From assembly GCA_934085675.1 (NCBI GenBank), contig CAKOHH010000007.1, forward strand, positions 1 to 50,729: DNA of 50,729 nucleotides, written 5' to 3'. Of this stretch, positions 48,854 to 50,729 are shown piece by piece. Below the pieces are notes generated by a model that saw only the letters and a list, made by a program, of their open reading frames with translations, was not told the origin of the DNA and searched no databases. The translations under genes were made by a program, and so were the position numbers. This DNA comes from an uncultured Bacilli bacterium (GTDB taxonomy: Bacteria; Bacillota_I; Bacilli_A; RF39; UBA660). Position 1 is the first letter of the stretch, and every line of letters begins with the position of its first letter.

Positions 48854-49190
48854 AATAACTTATAAGCCTTGTTCTGTACGTCTTTCGACGCGACAAATAT
48901 TTATCTACCATTACTGGTCCATTCTCCCGTTTGATTCCGTTTGAATAGCTCCCCTACCATAATTTGGGTTTCTCACTTGTGGGGTTTACCACGTTCCACT
49001 TCCAAGGTTTCCCTTTTCTTCGTCACTTTGGCACTTTTATACCTAATAAAACCATTTGAGGTTTCCTCGGAGCCGTTAGAAATAAATTTCTACCTTAGGT
49101 TATTTTTTCCCTAAGCACAAACACTACAACCATCTCAGGTTGTGTGAGCAAGGACTTTCCTCTACATAATATTATGCAGCATTTGTCAAG
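48854..49190 (-). ncRNA. rnpB: RNase P RNA, type B
   Basis: Catalytic RNA of RNase P, which matures tRNA 5' ends. Diagnostic blocks on the minus strand: GAGGAAAGTCC (conserved region I) near the 5' end at about 49150-49162, and ACAGAACAAGGCTTA at the 3' end (about 48862-48876). The terminal P1 helix pairs AATAACTT near 49188-49195 with AAGTTATT at 48854-48861, followed by a T-run terminator. The 5' strand of P1 overlaps the gpsB stop codon; a TATAAT at 49197-49202 is a fitting -10. gpsB next to rnpB also occurs in Bacillus. The 5' end is uncertain by several bases. Confidence 0.93.
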
Positions 49191-49520
49191 TTATTTATTA
49201 TATTTTCCGTATACAAATTTTTCTAATTGACTTATTCTTCTTAATAAATCAACATTGCTAACTGCACCATTATCTTCATCACTTTCTTTTGTTTCTAATT
49301 CTGTTTGAAGTTGACGTAGTTGTGCTTTTAAATTAGCATTCTCACTGCTAAGTCTTTGATATTCTTTCTCGTATCCCCTTACGATTCTTTTAAATTCAGC
49401 ATAATCTTTAATAATGATATCTAAAAAATTATCTACTTCTTGAGGGCGATATCCACGAGCATCTATTTTAAACTCTTTTTCATAAATTTCTTCAGGGCTT
49501 AAAACTATTTTATCATTCAT
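49191..49520 (-). CDS. gpsB: Cell division protein GpsB (DivIVA family)
   Basis: 109 residues. DivIVA-type N-terminal domain (LSPEEIYEKEFKIDARGYRPQEVDNFLDIIIKDY) binding membrane and PBP tails, coiled coil (about 45-80), and the GpsB-specific C-terminus NVDLLRRISQLEKFVYG. It coordinates septal and side-wall synthesis. Consensus promoter at 49541-49569 and GAGGAAG ribosome site. Its end overlaps the -10 region and P1 arm of rnpB. Confidence 0.94.
   Translation of the reverse strand: MNDKIVLSPEEIYEKEFKIDARGYRPQEVDNFLDIIIKDYAEFKRIVRGYEKEYQRLSSENANLKAQLRQLQTELETKESDEDNGAVSNVDLLRRISQLEKFVYGKYNK
49197..49202 (-). promoter_or_regulatory. -10 element of rnpB inside the end of gpsB
   Basis: TATAAT on the minus strand with a weak TTAGAA about 18 nt upstream; places the RNA 5' end near 49190. 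Confidence 0.5.
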
Positions 49521-49540
49521 ACACTCACTTCCTCAAAATA

Positions 49541-49569
49541 ATATTACCAGTAGATACTCTATTTGTCAA
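49541..49569 (-). promoter_or_regulatory. Sigma-A promoter of gpsB
   Basis: TTGACA (49564-49569), 17-nt spacer, TAATAT (49541-49546), minus strand. Confidence 0.8.
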
Positions 49570-49607
49570 TTGAAAGAAAAGGACAAAAATGAGAGTTATA
49601 ATTGTTT

Positions 49608-50653
49608 TTAGGATAGGCTTTGTTTACGACTATATTCTCGCATACTTTCTAGGATTTCATTTCGTTCATTAACAAATTTATAATAATCACGCGTATCTTC
49701 ATTATCCTTTTTTTATAAAGTGAAATACGAACATTTAGAAAAGAAATAGAAGGAAATCTTTGATTGAAAAGATTAATAAGATTATTTAACTTATCAAAAT
49801 TTTCTTGTCCAACTTTTTGAAACAACGAAGTCATATCACTTTTTTTACGACAAATTATAATCGTTTCATAGTACTCTTCAAAAAAATCTTGAACCAAAAA
49901 GCGGTAATTTTCATAACTCGTATTGCCCATATATTTTGCCTTATCAGGAGACGTAAAAACACCTATATTATTTTCAACCATAACTTTAGAAATACTTTGA
50001 GCTAGTAATTCATTAATAATTTCATTAAAATATTCATACTTTCGTTTTAAGAAACTATTTTCTTTTTCCTCACCTGTACTCACAAGAGTATCTGCTAGCA
50101 TGTCAAAATCATCAACACATAATACCTCATTTTCACCTTGAACTTTGAAATTAAGTTCATACAAATGATTTAATTCATGATTGATTTTATTATCCACATA
50201 CGAAGCAGCAAAAAAATTAGGATTTTCTAAATATAAAATAACAATTGGAAAAAACATTAAAGCATTATCCTTATAGATAAAATTAGTTTGAACACAAGTT
50301 CCTTTTAAATCAAATAAATCCCAAAAAGAATCACTTATCGAACCAGCAAATTTTTGTTGATTTATTTTTTCTCTTATTTTTTGATAAAAAGGACTTTGCA
50401 TACGATATTCTTTTGTAAAATTATCTAAACAAGCACTTTTTATTTTTTTTACTTTAGAAACATAATCATAGGAAGGCCAATATTCACTATCTTTTAAACT
50501 TTCTAAATTTTTTTCATCAACATCAATGCCCAAATTTTTAAAATATTTTACTCTTGCTCTTAAAATATCACCTTTTGTTATTTCACTTTCCTCCGGCCTA
50601 TTTAAAATTTGTTCTTGTTGTTCACTAAAATTTAAAATTAGAGGTTGTCTTTC
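49608..50653 (-). pseudogene. HExxH-containing protein gene, broken by IS end insertion and a frameshift
   Basis: The frame encodes about 300 residues with a zinc-protease-like motif NHELNHLYEL (H-E-x-x-H). Two lesions are visible. First, the frame is open without any ATG or ribosome site upstream through QPLILNFSEQQEQ right to the end of the IS200/IS605-type element at about 50654; only an internal TTG (50533) could serve as start, so the 5' part is probably lost. Second, at a seven-A run near 49709-49715 the frame shifts: the current reading gives KKRIMKIRVIIINLL and an early stop at 49649, whereas the adjacent frame continues KDNEDTRDYYKFVNERNEILESMREYSRKQSLS to a stop at 49608. One extra A would restore it. 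Family not recognised; putative metallopeptidase. Confidence 0.7.
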
Positions 50654-50661
50654 GTGAACTA

Positions 50662-50683
50662 CCCATTGTCTTAAGCCAATGGG
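50662..50683 (-). repeat. Right-end hairpin of the IS200/IS605-type element
   Basis: Perfect stem CCCATTG-(8 nt)-CAATGGG, overlapping the tnpB stop codon. Confidence 0.75.
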
Positions 50684-50729
50684 CTTCCTGCTTCATCGAC
50701 CTCGTAACCTACTATCTCCACAGGCGTTA
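50671..50729 (-). CDS. tnpB: TnpB-like RNA-guided nuclease, C-terminal 18 residues only
   Basis: The visible peptide TPVEIVGYEVDEAGSPLA then TAA has the T-P-V-E...E-A-G-S tail common to TnpB (OrfB) proteins of IS605-family elements. No catalytic motif is in the window. Assignment depends on this tail and on the hairpin and GTTCAC end that follow. Confidence 0.6.
   Translation of the reverse strand, partial: TPVEIVGYEVDEAGSPLA

Larger units (their letters stand above)
50654..50729 (-). mobile_element. Right end of an IS200/IS605-type element (partial, runs off the window)
   Basis: Contains the C-terminus of a tnpB-like gene, then a hairpin (50662-50683) and the terminal GTTCAC. This stop-hairpin-GGGTAGTTCAC layout is typical of the right end of IS605-family elements and of the 3' part of the TnpB guide (omega/reRNA) scaffold. 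The element appears inserted in the HExxH gene. The left end and tnpA, if any, are outside the window. Confidence 0.72.

Overview
The window is AT-rich (roughly 30% G+C by eye), gene-dense bacterial chromosome. TGA, TAA and TAG all act as stops, so the code is standard. The gene set points to a low-GC Bacillota of the class Bacilli: SpoIVA and a CotY/CotZ-like coat protein (endospore genes), RNase Y, a YneF-like protein, GpsB beside a type B RNase P RNA, a CIRCE-controlled Hsp20, a DinR/LexA-type SOS box before recA, and Ptb-Buk butyrate genes. The compact layout and the unusual secretion locus suit an uncultured gut lineage (RF39-like or Erysipelotrichales-like), but no 16S rRNA is present and this placement is inference.

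Layout. 1-3.4 kb: M18 aminopeptidase, HU and spoIVA. 3.4-4.2 kb: a complete type III toxin-antitoxin locus (four exact-length 36-nt antitoxin RNA repeats, intrinsic terminator, ToxN-like toxin). 4.2-21.7 kb: one long minus-strand locus encoding a Tad-like pilus/secretion machine (TadZ-, TadA-, TadB- and TadC-like proteins, two CpaB/SAF proteins, two Flp-like pilins, three TadE/F-like pseudopilins). It also carries genes not normally part of Tad: a VirD4/TraG-like coupling ATPase, a membrane-anchored two-domain wall hydrolase (lysozyme-like plus NlpC/P60), a 1212-residue Cys-rich secreted protein and two anchored surface proteins. Promoters and terminators split it into at least three transcription units, with a probable stand-alone ncRNA at 16.1-16.4 kb.

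21.8-31.1 kb: housekeeping and accessory genes (DUF368 lipid-carrier translocase, mutY, CPBP protease, a degenerate metallophosphoesterase, spore coat protein with a sigma-K-like promoter, anchored EIIB-like protein, Rpn/PD-(D/E)XK nuclease, SEDS protein, a stand-alone MutS-domain-I-like protein, ASCH protein). 31.2-42.4 kb: a GH31 protein that has lost both catalytic acids, mnmL, hisS, hsp20, ptb-buk, acyltransferase 3, a short alaS and a nucleotide-kinase-like gene. 42.5-49.6 kb: AI-2E-family permease, a disordered membrane protein, yneF-like gene, rny, recA, pgsA, a RodZ-like gene, rnpB and gpsB. 49.6-50.7 kb: a broken HExxH gene cut at its 5' end by the right end of an IS200/IS605-type element whose tnpB C-terminus runs off the window.

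How the parts fit. The 4-22 kb locus reads as an envelope-spanning apparatus: the wall hydrolase opens peptidoglycan, TadA/B/C assemble pilins, CpaB-like proteins and pseudopilins form the periphery, the large Cys-rich protein is the likely surface tip or adhesin, and the VirD4-like ATPase suggests that something is also exported. No relaxase, VirB4 or prepilin peptidase is encoded here. Many genes end inside their own terminator hairpins, a sign of compaction.
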